Made by a program: the position numbers and the translations under genes. Below the pieces are notes generated by a model, which was given only the letters and a program-made list of their open reading frames with translations, made no database searches and was not told the DNA's origin. From positions 2,418,001-2,482,000 of the forward strand of contig NZ_CP108454.1 of assembly GCF_036240795.1 (NCBI RefSeq): a stretch of 64,000 nucleotides of DNA, written 5' to 3'. The stretch comes from Streptomyces sp. NBC_01268. GTDB lineage: Bacteria; Actinomycetota; Actinomycetes; Streptomycetales; Streptomycetaceae. Positions 28,849 through 37,258 of the stretch are shown here, piece by piece; position 1 is the stretch's first letter, and each line of letters begins with the position of its first letter.

Positions 28849-29907
28849 TTACACGGCCGGCTGGGGCGACTGCGCGGTGGAGCCGCGCACGACCAGCTCG
28901 GGCTGGAACACGAACTCCGTGCGCTGGACCGGGTTTCCCTCGATCTCCTCCAGGAGCGCGCCGACCGCCGCCGTCGCCATCGCCTGCACCGGCTGGCGCA
29001 CGGTGGTCAGCGGCGGGTCGGTGAACGCGATCAGCGGGGAGTCGTCGAAGCCCACCACGGACACGTCCCGGGGCACGTCGAGGCCCCGGGCACGGGCCGC
29101 CCTGACCACCCCGAGGGCCATCAGGTCCGAGCCGCACACGATGCCCGTGCACCCCTCGGCCAGCAGCAGGTCGGCGGCGGCGTGCCCGCCCTCCACGCCG
29201 AACAGCGTGGGCCGTACGAAGCGTTCGGCCTCGGCCCGCTCGATGCCCAGCTGCTCGCGCAGCTCGGCCGCGAAGCCCTCCGCCTTGCGCCGCGAGGGCA
29301 CGTAGCGGGTCGGCCCGATGGCGAGCCCGATCCGCTCGTGGCCGAGTTCGACCAGGTGCCGTACGGCCATCCTGGCCGCGGCCCGGTCGTCGGGGGAGAC
29401 GAAGTTGGCGTCGATGTGCTCGTTGAAGCCGTTGATGAGGACGAAGGGCACGCCCCGGGCGGCCAGCCGCGTGTAGCGGGCCGGATCGGCGGTGGCGTCC
29501 GCGTGCAGCCCGGACAGGAAGACGATGCCCGCCACCCCGCGCTCCACCAGCTGCTCGACCAGCTCGTCCTCGGTGGCCCCGCCCGGCATCTGGGTGCAGA
29601 GCACCGGCGTGTATCCGTGCCCGGCGAGGACCTGCTCCACGACCTGCGCGAAGGCCGGGAAGATGGGGTTGGTCAGCTCGGGCACGACCAGGCCGATCAG
29701 GCCCGCGCTGCGCCGTTTGAGCCGCACGGGCCGTTCGTAGCCCAGCACGTCCAGCGCGGCCAGCACCTTGTGCCGGGTCGCGCCGGCCACCCCCGCCTTG
29801 CCGTTGAGGACCCGGCTGACGGTGGCCTCGCTCACCCCGGACTGGGCCGCGATGTCCGAGAGCCGCGGGGCGCCGTGACCGGCGCCCCGCGGCAGGGGGA
29901 TCGTCAC
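28849..29907 (-). CDS. LacI-family maltose regulator, MalR paralogue
   Basis: 352 residues from GTG 29907, whose GTGA overlaps the aglA stop by four bases. The N-terminal LacI HTH is [25 protein letters not shown] with hinge [12 protein letters not shown]. The periplasmic-binding-like core has [36 protein letters not shown] and a C-terminal [25 protein letters not shown]. It aligns throughout with the regulator at 35210-36232 (I estimate two-thirds identity by eye), so it is a recent-looking paralogue. Being last gene of the malEFG-aglA operon and just before the amylase promoter boxes, it could give feedback on both. Whether both paralogues bind the same operators is not shown. Confidence 0.9.
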   Translation of the reverse strand: MTIPLPRGAGHGAPRLSDIAAQSGVSEATVSRVLNGKAGVAGATRHKVLAALDVLGYERPVRLKRRSAGLIGLVVPELTNPIFPAFAQVVEQVLAGHGYTPVLCTQMPGGATEDELVEQLVERGVAGIVFLSGLHADATADPARYTRLAARGVPFVLINGFNEHIDANFVSPDDRAAARMAVRHLVELGHERIGLAIGPTRYVPSRRKAEGFAAELREQLGIERAEAERFVRPTLFGVEGGHAAADLLLAEGCTGIVCGSDLMALGVVRAARARGLDVPRDVSVVGFDDSPLIAFTDPPLTTVRQPVQAMATAAVGALLEEIEGNPVQRTEFVFQPELVVRGSTAQSPQPAV

Positions 29908-31583
29908 ACCGCCCACCAGACGGTGGTGTCGGCGGGCAGCTCCACCGTGCCCTCGCCGTGCGAGACGGGCGCGCTGGAGAGGAGGAACCGGCCGGGCAGC
30001 GGGACGGAGATGGCCCGGCCGGTGGTGTTGGCGGTGCAGACGAACCCGTCGCGGCGGAAGGCCAGGACGCCCTCGGGCGCCGTCAGCCACTCGATGCCGT
30101 TGTGGGGTTCGCCCGCGCCGAGTCCGGGCTGGGCGCGGCGCATGGCCAGCGCCTCGCGGTACAGCTCCAGGGTGGAGGCGGGGTCGCCGGTCTGCGCCTG
30201 GACGCTGAGCCCGCCCCAGGTGGCGGGCTGCGGCAGCCAGGAGCCGCCGGCCCCGAAGCCGTACGAGGAGCCCTCGACGGTCCACGGGATCGGCACCCGG
30301 CAGCCGTCGCGGAAGCCGTCCTGGCCGGTGGCCCGGAAGAACGACGGGTCCTGGCGGACCTCGTCGGGCAGGTCGGTGACGTCCGGCAGGCCGAGCTCCT
30401 CGCCCTGGTAGACGTAGGCGGAGCCGGGCAGCGCCAGCATCAGCAGCGTCGCCGCGCGGGCCCGGCGCAGGCCGAGCGCACGGTCGCCGGGGGTGCGCAG
30501 CTGGGTGCCGAGGCCCGGCGGGTTGGCGAAGCGCGTGGCGTGCCGGGTGACGTCGTGGTTGGACAGCACCCAGGTGGTGGGGGCGCCGACGGGCTCCATC
30601 GCGAAGAGCGAGGCGTCGATGACCTGGCGGAGCTCGGCCGCGTCCCAGGAGGTGCCCAGGTACTGGAAGTTGAAGGCCTGGTGCATCTCGTCGGGGCGCA
30701 CGTAGTTCGCGGTGCGCTCGACGGTCGGCGTCCAGGCCTCGGCGACGAGGACGCGCTCGCCGTCGTACTCGGAGAGCACGGCGCGCCAGGAGCGGTAGAT
30801 CTCGTGGACGCCGTCCTGGTCGAAGAAGGGCATGACGTCGTTGCCGAGCAGCTTCAGCTGGTCGTGGCTGCCGATGTCGGGCAGGCCGGCGGCCTTGACC
30901 AGGCCGTGGGCGACGTCCACGCGGAAGCCGTCGACGCCCATGTCGAGCCAGAAGCGCAGGATCGAGCGGAACTCGTCGCGGACGGCCGGGTGGTCCCAGT
31001 CGAAGTCGGGCTGCTCGGGCGCGAAGAGGTGCAGGTACCAGTCGCCGGGGGTGCCGTCGGGGTTCTCCGTGCGGGTCCAGGCGGGGCCGCCGAAGATGGA
31101 CTCCCAGTCGTTGGGCGGGAGTTCGCCGCTCTCGCCCTTGCCGGGGCGGAAGTGGTAGCGCTCGCGCAGCGGGGAGCCGGGGCCCTCGCGCAGGGCGCGC
31201 TGGAACCACTCGTGCTGGTCGGAGGAGTGGTTGGGGACGAGGTCGACGATGATCCTCAGGCCCAGGTCGTGGGCCTCGCGGATGAGGGCGTCGGCGTCGA
31301 GGAGGGTGCCGAACATGGGGTCGATGGCCCGGTAGTCGGCGACGTCGTACCCGGCGTCGGCCTGCGGGGAGGCGTAGAAGGGCGAGAGCCAGACGGCGTC
31401 GACGCCGAGCTCCTTCAGGTACGGCAGCCGGCTGCGAACGCCTTCCAGGTCGCCCATGCCGTCGCCGTTGCCGTCGGCGAAGCTGCGCGGATAGACCTGG
31501 TAGATCACCGCGTCTCTCCACCAGCCCGAGTGCGTGCCGGTGGTCGGAGCGGCGGCGGCGGGAGTGGCGAGGTGCTGGGTCAT
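29904..31583 (-). CDS. aglA: Intracellular alpha-glucosidase (GH13)
   Basis: 559 residues from ATG 31583 with AAGGAAG upstream and no signal peptide, so cytoplasmic. GH13 oligo-1,6/alpha-1,4-glucosidase layout: [26 protein letters not shown] at the start, [20 protein letters not shown] (nucleophile Asp ~221), LVAEAW (acid Glu ~278) and LSNHDVTRH (Asp ~340). QPDFDWDHP is the usual QPDLNW region. It releases glucose from imported maltose and maltodextrins. It is fourth in the order malE-malF-malG-aglA and is coupled to the downstream regulator. The 86 bases after malG contain a GC-rich dyad but no clear terminator. Confidence 0.94.
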   Translation of the reverse strand: MTQHLATPAAAAPTTGTHSGWWRDAVIYQVYPRSFADGNGDGMGDLEGVRSRLPYLKELGVDAVWLSPFYASPQADAGYDVADYRAIDPMFGTLLDADALIREAHDLGLRIIVDLVPNHSSDQHEWFQRALREGPGSPLRERYHFRPGKGESGELPPNDWESIFGGPAWTRTENPDGTPGDWYLHLFAPEQPDFDWDHPAVRDEFRSILRFWLDMGVDGFRVDVAHGLVKAAGLPDIGSHDQLKLLGNDVMPFFDQDGVHEIYRSWRAVLSEYDGERVLVAEAWTPTVERTANYVRPDEMHQAFNFQYLGTSWDAAELRQVIDASLFAMEPVGAPTTWVLSNHDVTRHATRFANPPGLGTQLRTPGDRALGLRRARAATLLMLALPGSAYVYQGEELGLPDVTDLPDEVRQDPSFFRATGQDGFRDGCRVPIPWTVEGSSYGFGAGGSWLPQPATWGGLSVQAQTGDPASTLELYREALAMRRAQPGLGAGEPHNGIEWLTAPEGVLAFRRDGFVCTANTTGRAISVPLPGRFLLSSAPVSHGEGTVELPADTTVWWAV

Positions 31584-31669
31584 GTCTTCCTTGAGTCGTA
31601 AGGAGATTACGGACACGGGTTCGGGCACGGGTGCGGGCCCCGGCGCGGTGTGCGGCGCCGGCGTGCGGC

Positions 31670-32539
31670 TCAGCCCTTGACGGCGCCGGCGGACATGCCG
31701 GTCACCAGGTGGCGCTGGGCGAACAGGAACACCAGGGCCGCCGGGACGGCGATGAGCACGGAGGCCGCGGACATCGGGCCCCACTGGGCGCCGTACTGGT
31801 TGACGAACTTCTGCAGTCCGCCGGCGAGGGTCAGGTTCTCGTCGCCGACCATGAACGCGGAGGCGTAGGCGACCTCGCTCCAGGCGGTGATGAAGGAGTA
31901 GAAGGCGGTGACCGCGATGCCCGGCTTGGCGAGCGGCAGGATCAGCCGCCAGAAGGTGCCGAAGGGGGTGAGGCCGTCGACGTACCCCGACTCGTCGATC
32001 TCGCGCGGGATGGTGTCGAAGAAGCCCTTCATCATCCAGGCGCAGAACGGCACGGCGATCGTCAGGTAGGTGATGACCAGGCCGGCCGGGCTGTTGAGCA
32101 GGCCCATCGAGGCCATGATGTTGTAGATCGGCACGATGAGGACGGCGACCGGGAACATCTGGGTGATGAGCAGCGTCCACATCAGCCCGCGCTTCCCGGG
32201 GAAGCGGAAGCGGCTGACGGCGTAGCCGGTGGTGGACGAGACGAAGACGCCGAGCACCGTGGTGAGGGCGGCGACGAGCAGCGAGTTGCCGAACCAGGTG
32301 AGGAACGGGGTGTCGCTCAGCAGGTTCGTGTAGTTCTCGAACGTCGTGTCTTTGAAGAAGTCGGTGCTGGTCGCGAACTTCGCCGGCTTGAGCGAGGTCA
32401 GCAGGACCCACAGCACCGGGAAGACCGCGATCACGGAGGCCACGATCAGGGTGAGGTGCAGCCCGGCCGAGCTGAGCGGCGAACGGCGGCCGCGGCGGGG
32501 GGCGTTGACGGCGCGGACGGTGGGGCTGGTCGTGGTCAC
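31670..32539 (-). CDS. malG: Maltose/maltodextrin ABC transporter permease MalG
   Basis: 289 residues from GTG 32539, overlapping the malF stop by four bases. Six membrane helices are expected; the first is LTLIVASVIAVFPVLWVLLTSL. The cytoplasmic EAA loop reads EIDESGYVDGLTPFGTFWRLILPLAKPGI, the docking site for the ATPase. It forms the membrane channel with MalF. No ATPase gene lies in the locus; Streptomyces sugar importers of this type use the shared MsiK encoded elsewhere. Confidence 0.94.
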   Translation of the reverse strand: MTTTSPTVRAVNAPRRGRRSPLSSAGLHLTLIVASVIAVFPVLWVLLTSLKPAKFATSTDFFKDTTFENYTNLLSDTPFLTWFGNSLLVAALTTVLGVFVSSTTGYAVSRFRFPGKRGLMWTLLITQMFPVAVLIVPIYNIMASMGLLNSPAGLVITYLTIAVPFCAWMMKGFFDTIPREIDESGYVDGLTPFGTFWRLILPLAKPGIAVTAFYSFITAWSEVAYASAFMVGDENLTLAGGLQKFVNQYGAQWGPMSAASVLIAVPAALVFLFAQRHLVTGMSAGAVKG

Positions 32540-33549
32540 CAGACTTCTCCCTGCTTGCGGAGGACTCGCCGGTAGACCGCGGCGAAGACCATCAGGAGGA
32601 TCAGGATCAGCACGCCCCACGTGGAGGACTGGGCGTAGTCGCGCGGGCTGATCTCGAAGGAGAACTTGTAGGCCTGGGTCACCAGGATCTGGGTGGCCTC
32701 GCCGGGACCGCCCCGGGTGAGCAGGAAGATCACCGGGAACATGTTGAAGGTCCAGATGGTGGAGAGCAGGATCACCGTCGTGGACACCGAGCGCAGCCCG
32801 GGCAGGGTGATGTGCCGGAAGCGCTGGAGGGGGCCCGCGCCGTCCATCTCGGCGGCCTCGTAGAGCTCGCCGGGGATGGACTGCAGACCGCCGAGCAGGG
32901 CGACCATCATGAAGGGGACGCCGAGCCAGACGTTGACGGCGATGACCGAGAACTTCGCCCAGCTGGGGTCGTTCAGCCACGGGACGGCGTCGATGCCGCC
33001 GCCGGCGAGGACCTTGTTGAGCAGACCGTTGTCCTCGTTGTAGAGGAAGCGCCAGGCGAAGACGGAGACGAAGCCGGGCACGGCCCAGGGCAGGATCAGC
33101 AGCATCCGGTAGACGGAGCGGCCGGCGATCCGGCGGTTGAGCAGGTTGGCGAGACCGAGGCCGAGGGCGAAGGTCACGGAGACACAGGAGACCGTCCACA
33201 CCAGGGTCCAGCCCAGGGTGGAGAGGAACTGGCTCCCGGTGAGCGCGTCGACGTAGTTGTCCACGCCCACGAACTCGTAGGTCGCGGGTATGTGGTTGAC
33301 GCCGATGGAGCGCTCGACGTTGCGCTCGTTGGCGTCCGTGAGCGACAGCCAGATGCCGCGGACCAGCGGATAGCCGATGATCACGCCGATCACGATCACC
33401 ACCGGGGCGACCATCGCCCAGGCGTACCAGTGAGTGGAGAGCGAACGCTTCACCGCTCGCTGCCGGTTGCCAGTTCCGCGGCTCCGGCCGCGGGCGACGT
33501 TCTCGCCCGCGGCCTTCGCCACCGACTGGCTGCTGGTGTCCACAGCCAT
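32536..33549 (-). CDS. malF: Maltose/maltodextrin ABC transporter permease MalF
   Basis: 337 residues from ATG 33549 (GGAAGG upstream), 31 bases after malE. The first membrane helix is MVAPVVIVIGVIIGYPLVRGI, and a further five follow, including MLLILPWAVPGFVSVFAWRF. The EAA loop is ELYEAAEMDGAGPLQRFRHITLPGL. Unlike enterobacterial MalF it has a short N-terminus and lacks the large periplasmic P2 loop, as usual in Gram-positives. It pairs with MalG to import maltodextrins delivered by MalE. Confidence 0.94.
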   Translation of the reverse strand: MAVDTSSQSVAKAAGENVARGRSRGTGNRQRAVKRSLSTHWYAWAMVAPVVIVIGVIIGYPLVRGIWLSLTDANERNVERSIGVNHIPATYEFVGVDNYVDALTGSQFLSTLGWTLVWTVSCVSVTFALGLGLANLLNRRIAGRSVYRMLLILPWAVPGFVSVFAWRFLYNEDNGLLNKVLAGGGIDAVPWLNDPSWAKFSVIAVNVWLGVPFMMVALLGGLQSIPGELYEAAEMDGAGPLQRFRHITLPGLRSVSTTVILLSTIWTFNMFPVIFLLTRGGPGEATQILVTQAYKFSFEISPRDYAQSSTWGVLILILLMVFAAVYRRVLRKQGEVW

Positions 33550-33580
33550 CAGCCGGTCTGCCTTCCTTCCCGCTTCCTTG

Positions 33581-34858
33581 TTACTTCCAGTCCTTCAGCA
33601 GCTTGCGGTAGGACTCGCCCGCCGTCTTGGCTCCCTGCTCCGGGGTGGTCTGGTGGGTGAGGACCTTGGTGTACTCGGTGACCAGCGGGGCGAAGAGGCT
33701 GCCGCCCTCGGGGATCCAGGGGCGCTCGACGGCCTTGTCGACGACCGGCTTGAAGAACGTGATCATCTCGTTCATCGCCACGTCGGACTTGCCGTAGACC
33801 GAGCTGCGGGTCGGGAGCAGGCTCAGCTCCTTGGCGACCTGGGTCTGCACCTCGGGCGAGCTCATGTAGTCGACGAAGGCGTAGGAGGCGTCCAGGTTCT
33901 TGGAGCCCGCGTAGACGGCGAGGTTGTGGCCGCCCTGCGGAGCGCCCTGGCCGCCGGAGCCGGCCGGGACCGGGGCGATGCCCAGGTTGGCCTTGTCGGC
34001 GAACTCCTTGCCGGCGTAGGTGTCGGTGACGGCCCACGGGCCGTTGATCATCATGGCGACCTTGCCGTCCTTGAAGGCCGTCTGCATGTTGTTCCAGCCG
34101 TCGGTGGCGTCGGTCTTGGCGGCGCCCGAGTCGACGAGGTCCTTGACGGTCTTGAAGGCCTTGACGCCGGCCGCGTTGTCGATCGTGACGGTCTTGGTGT
34201 CGGCGTTGACCATGTCGCCGCCCTCGCCGTACAGGAAGGACAGGAACCAGTAGGCGTCGTCGCCGCGCAGGTAGAGGCCGGTCTTGCCGGTCTTCTGCTT
34301 GATCTTGGCGGAGACGGACTTCAGCTCGTCGATGGTCTTGGGGACCTCGACGCCGGCGTCCTTGAAGATCTTCTTGTTGTAGAAGATGCCCATGGAGTCG
34401 ATGACCTGCGGCACCGCGTAGGTCTTGCCGTTGTACTTGGTGGACGCGGCGGCCTGCTTGAGGAAGTCGTCCTTGTCCTTCAGGGCGGCGGTGCCGTCCA
34501 GCGGGGCGAGGTAGCCGAGGTTCGCGAAGTCCGGGGTCCAGGCGACCTCGGAGCGGATCACGTCGGGGGCGCCGGAGCCGGACTGCGCGGCGTTCTTGAA
34601 CTTGTTCTGGGCGTCGCCGAAGGGCACGTTCACGTACTTGACCGTGACCTTGGGGTGCTTCTTCGTGAAGTCCTCGGCGATCTTCTTGAAGACCTTGTCC
34701 TCGGAACCGACGGTGGAGGTGTCCCACCAGGTGACGGTGCCGGACAGCTCACCCGAGCCCTTCGAGCCGCCGCCGGTGGATCCGTCGCCGCTTCCGCACG
34801 CCGCCAGGGACACACCCAGGGCCGCGACCAGCGCGGTGGCCGCTATGCCACGCCGCAT
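33581..34858 (-). CDS. malE: Maltose/maltodextrin-binding lipoprotein MalE
   Basis: 425 residues from ATG 34858, with AAGGAG six bases upstream. A lipoprotein signal peptide ends in the lipobox LAAC, so the mature protein starts at about Cys21 and is anchored outside the membrane. The solute-binding fold is seen in GTVTWWDTST, KVTVKYVNVPFG, VPQVIDSMGIFYNKKIFKDAGV and MMINGPWAVTD. The Trp-rich segments fit sugar stacking. It is the first gene of the operon and divergent from malR across a 351-base region with repressor-type boxes. Confidence 0.95.
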   Translation of the reverse strand: MRRGIAATALVAALGVSLAACGSGDGSTGGGSKGSGELSGTVTWWDTSTVGSEDKVFKKIAEDFTKKHPKVTVKYVNVPFGDAQNKFKNAAQSGSGAPDVIRSEVAWTPDFANLGYLAPLDGTAALKDKDDFLKQAAASTKYNGKTYAVPQVIDSMGIFYNKKIFKDAGVEVPKTIDELKSVSAKIKQKTGKTGLYLRGDDAYWFLSFLYGEGGDMVNADTKTVTIDNAAGVKAFKTVKDLVDSGAAKTDATDGWNNMQTAFKDGKVAMMINGPWAVTDTYAGKEFADKANLGIAPVPAGSGGQGAPQGGHNLAVYAGSKNLDASYAFVDYMSSPEVQTQVAKELSLLPTRSSVYGKSDVAMNEMITFFKPVVDKAVERPWIPEGGSLFAPLVTEYTKVLTHQTTPEQGAKTAGESYRKLLKDWK

Positions 34859-35209
34859 GTGAACTCCTTCAACTGATCCCGGATTGGACGAGGGTCTCGA
34901 ACAACTTCCTCATGCGACCGCTCCCTCGCGGCGCCCCGGGTTGCCAGGAACGTAACAGGGATGAAAACGCGCCGAAAGAGCTTGCGGGAACTTTCTGCAA
35001 GACCCGGCGATCGTTACATTTGCGTGTCCTGAAGGTTGCCGACGGGCCGCTTGACAGCCCCGACACCCCTTCGCCTCTTGCAAGAACTTGCGAAACCCGA
35101 CCGGCGGGCGGCCGGTATCCGACGGGCGGCCGGGGCCCGGCCGGGTCCGCGGCGACCGGAATCCGCGCTCGGTGGGCAATCCGACGGGCGACCGGTACAG
35201 TCCACTCCC
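34859..35209. promoter_or_regulatory. malE-malR divergent control region with MalR-type operators
   Basis: Two operator candidates stand out. The first is a 21-bp imperfect palindrome (34981-35001), CTTGC...GCAAG, with 8 of 10 arm bases matching around a central C. The second is a 10-bp direct repeat (35077-35086 and 35087-35096), CTTGCAAGAA then CTTGCGAAAC. Both fit the CTTGCAG-like element reported for MalR in Streptomyces. TACAGT at 35196-35201 is a possible -10 for malR, giving a leaderless start at 35210. No small ORF is seen in the region. Confidence 0.65.
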
Positions 35210-36232
35210 ATGACCGCGCGGCTCGCCGACATCGCAGCCCAGGCGGGGGTCAGTGAAGCCACAGTCAGCCGCGTGCTCAACGGCAAGCCCGGTGTGGCCG
35301 CGGCCACCCGTGAATCCGTCCTTGCCGCACTCGACGTGCTCGGCTACGAGCGTCCCGTGCGCCTGCGCCAGCGCAGCGCGGGACTGGTCGGCCTCATAAC
35401 CCCCGAACTGGACAACCCGATCTTCCCCGCGCTCGCGCAGGTCATCGGGCAGGCCCTCACCCGCCAGGGGTACACCCCGGTGCTCGCCACCCAGACCCCC
35501 GGCGGGTCCACGGAGGACGAGCTCACCGACATGCTGGTGGAGCGCGGGGTGTCCGGCATCATCTTCGTCTCGGGGCTGCACGCCGACACCACGGCCGACA
35601 CCACCCGCTACGACCAGCTGCGCGGCAAGGGCGTCCCGTACGTCCTCATCAACGGCTTCTCCCCCAGGGTCCAGGCCCCCTTCGTCTCTCCCGACGACCG
35701 GGCCGCGATGGTCCTGGCGGTGACGCACCTGGCGGCGCTCGGGCACACCCGGATCGGTCTCGCCGTCGGGCCCAAGCGGTTCGTGCCGGTGCTGCGCAAG
35801 ATCGAGGGTTTCCGCAAGGGCATGCAGGAGCGCTTCGGCCTCACCCCCGAGGAGTCCGAGGAGCTCATCCAGCACTCGCTCTACACGCTGGAGGGGGGCC
35901 AGGCGGCGGCCGCCGCGCTCGTCTCCAAGGGGTGCACCGCGATCGTCTGCGCCAGCGACATGATGGCGCTCGGCGCGATCCGGGCCGCGCGGCAGCAGGG
36001 GCTCGAGGTGCCCCGGGACGTGTCGGTGGTCGGCTTCGACGACTCCCCGCTCATAGCGTTCACCGATCCGCCGCTGACCACCATCCGCCAGCCCGTGCAG
36101 GCGATGGGGCAGGCGGCGGTCCGGGCACTCCTGGAGGAGGTCGGCGGTACGCCGGCCCCGCACAGCGAGTTCGTCTTCATGCCCGAACTGGTCGTTCGCG
36201 GTTCCACTGCCTCGGCTCCCCTAAGGGACTGA
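35210..36232 (+). CDS. malR: LacI-family maltose repressor MalR
   Basis: 340 residues from ATG 35210; the frame is open upstream to 35036 but the LacI HTH begins right at the chosen start ([28 protein letters not shown]). The hinge [12 protein letters not shown] and the sugar-binding core ([61 protein letters not shown]) follow. Position and sequence fit MalR, which represses malEFG until maltose or a derivative binds. The gene at 28849-29907 is a close paralogue. No ribosome site is visible, so translation may be leaderless. Confidence 0.92.
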   Translation: MTARLADIAAQAGVSEATVSRVLNGKPGVAAATRESVLAALDVLGYERPVRLRQRSAGLVGLITPELDNPIFPALAQVIGQALTRQGYTPVLATQTPGGSTEDELTDMLVERGVSGIIFVSGLHADTTADTTRYDQLRGKGVPYVLINGFSPRVQAPFVSPDDRAAMVLAVTHLAALGHTRIGLAVGPKRFVPVLRKIEGFRKGMQERFGLTPEESEELIQHSLYTLEGGQAAAAALVSKGCTAIVCASDMMALGAIRAARQQGLEVPRDVSVVGFDDSPLIAFTDPPLTTIRQPVQAMGQAAVRALLEEVGGTPAPHSEFVFMPELVVRGSTASAPLRD

Positions 36233-36319
36233 GGTCAGCCCTGAGGCGGAGCGGGTGCGCTCCGAACCCGACCGAGGGATGATCGGTCGGAGGAAAGGGA
36301 TCTGGCAGACTCTCCTCCC

Positions 36320-37258
36320 ATGGGTGAAACGACCGTGAAGAGTTTGGAAAACCGGACGACCCCGTCGTCACCCATCGTGACCGACGGAAGATTCGCGCGC
36401 CTGCGCGCCCGGACGCCTCGGCGCCCCACGATCTGGTTCGAGATCGCGCTCATCGCGATCAGCTACTGGACCTACTCCCTCATCCGCAACGCGGTGCCGG
36501 AGCAGAAGGCCCAGGCGCTGAAGAACGCCGACTGGATCTGGCAGGCCGAGCACTCCCTCGGGCTCGCGTTCGAGCACACCGTCAACCAGGCCGTGAACTC
36601 GGTGACCTGGCTGATCGTGTCGATGAACTACTACTACGCCACCCTGCACTTCGTCGTGACCATCGGTGTGCTCGTGTGGCTGTACCGATGGCAGCCGGGC
36701 CGTTACGCGGCGTTCCGCACGGTCCTGTTCGCCACCACCGGTGTGGCCCTGGTCGGTTACTACCTGTACCCGCTCGCTCCGCCGCGGCTGATGAACGGCC
36801 AGAACTTCGTCGACACCGTGCTCGTGCACCACACCTGGGGCTCGATGGCCTCGGGCAACCTCAAGCACATGTCGAACCAGTACGCGGCGATGCCGTCGAT
36901 GCACATCGGCTGGTCCCTGTGGTGCGGCGTGACCATCTTCCTGCTGGCCAAGGCGCCCTGGGCGCGGATCCTCGGTCTGCTCTACCCGACGGCGACCCTG
37001 GTCGTCATCGTGGCCACCGCCAACCACTTCTGGATGGACGCGGTCGGCGGCATGGTCTGCCTGGCCTTCGGCTTCGGCGTCTCGTACCTCTGGTACGGCT
37101 CCCGCCCGCACAGGCTGCCCAAGCTGGTGGAGCCGGCCGCTCCGGTCGCCCTGAGCGGCCCGGCCCCGACGAAGGCGGCCGGGGCCGCCGAGGCCGCCGG
37201 GGCCGCCGGGGCCGCCGAGGCGGAGCAGCAGCGCGTCAGCTCCGGCTCCGGTAAGTGA
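36320..37258 (+). CDS. PAP2/inositolphosphotransferase-like membrane protein
   Basis: 312 residues from ATG 36320. About six membrane helices lie between residues 35 and 260. The PAP2-type active site is present as MPSMHIGWSLW (SxxxHxxxx) and the later NHFWMDAVGG (H-x3-D), with APPRLM as the K/R motif region. This is the AUR1/IPT-like branch rather than the soluble phosphatase branch, so lipid phosphate or phospho-alcohol transfer is likely. The C-terminal ~45 residues are an Ala/Gly/Glu low-complexity tail (AAGAAEAAGAAGAAEAE). Its stop codon lies inside the end of the convergent amidohydrolase gene, a 23-bp overlap. Confidence 0.82.
   Translation: MGETTVKSLENRTTPSSPIVTDGRFARLRARTPRRPTIWFEIALIAISYWTYSLIRNAVPEQKAQALKNADWIWQAEHSLGLAFEHTVNQAVNSVTWLIVSMNYYYATLHFVVTIGVLVWLYRWQPGRYAAFRTVLFATTGVALVGYYLYPLAPPRLMNGQNFVDTVLVHHTWGSMASGNLKHMSNQYAAMPSMHIGWSLWCGVTIFLLAKAPWARILGLLYPTATLVVIVATANHFWMDAVGGMVCLAFGFGVSYLWYGSRPHRLPKLVEPAAPVALSGPAPTKAAGAAEAAGAAGAAEAEQQRVSSGSGK

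Noticed and set aside
35036..35209. N-terminal extension of malR from upstream in-frame codons
   Set aside because: The LacI HTH starts at 35210 and the upstream part covers the CTTGC operators.
34861..35209. Riboswitch or attenuator before malE
   Set aside because: Only protein-binding type dyads were seen; no conserved riboswitch core.
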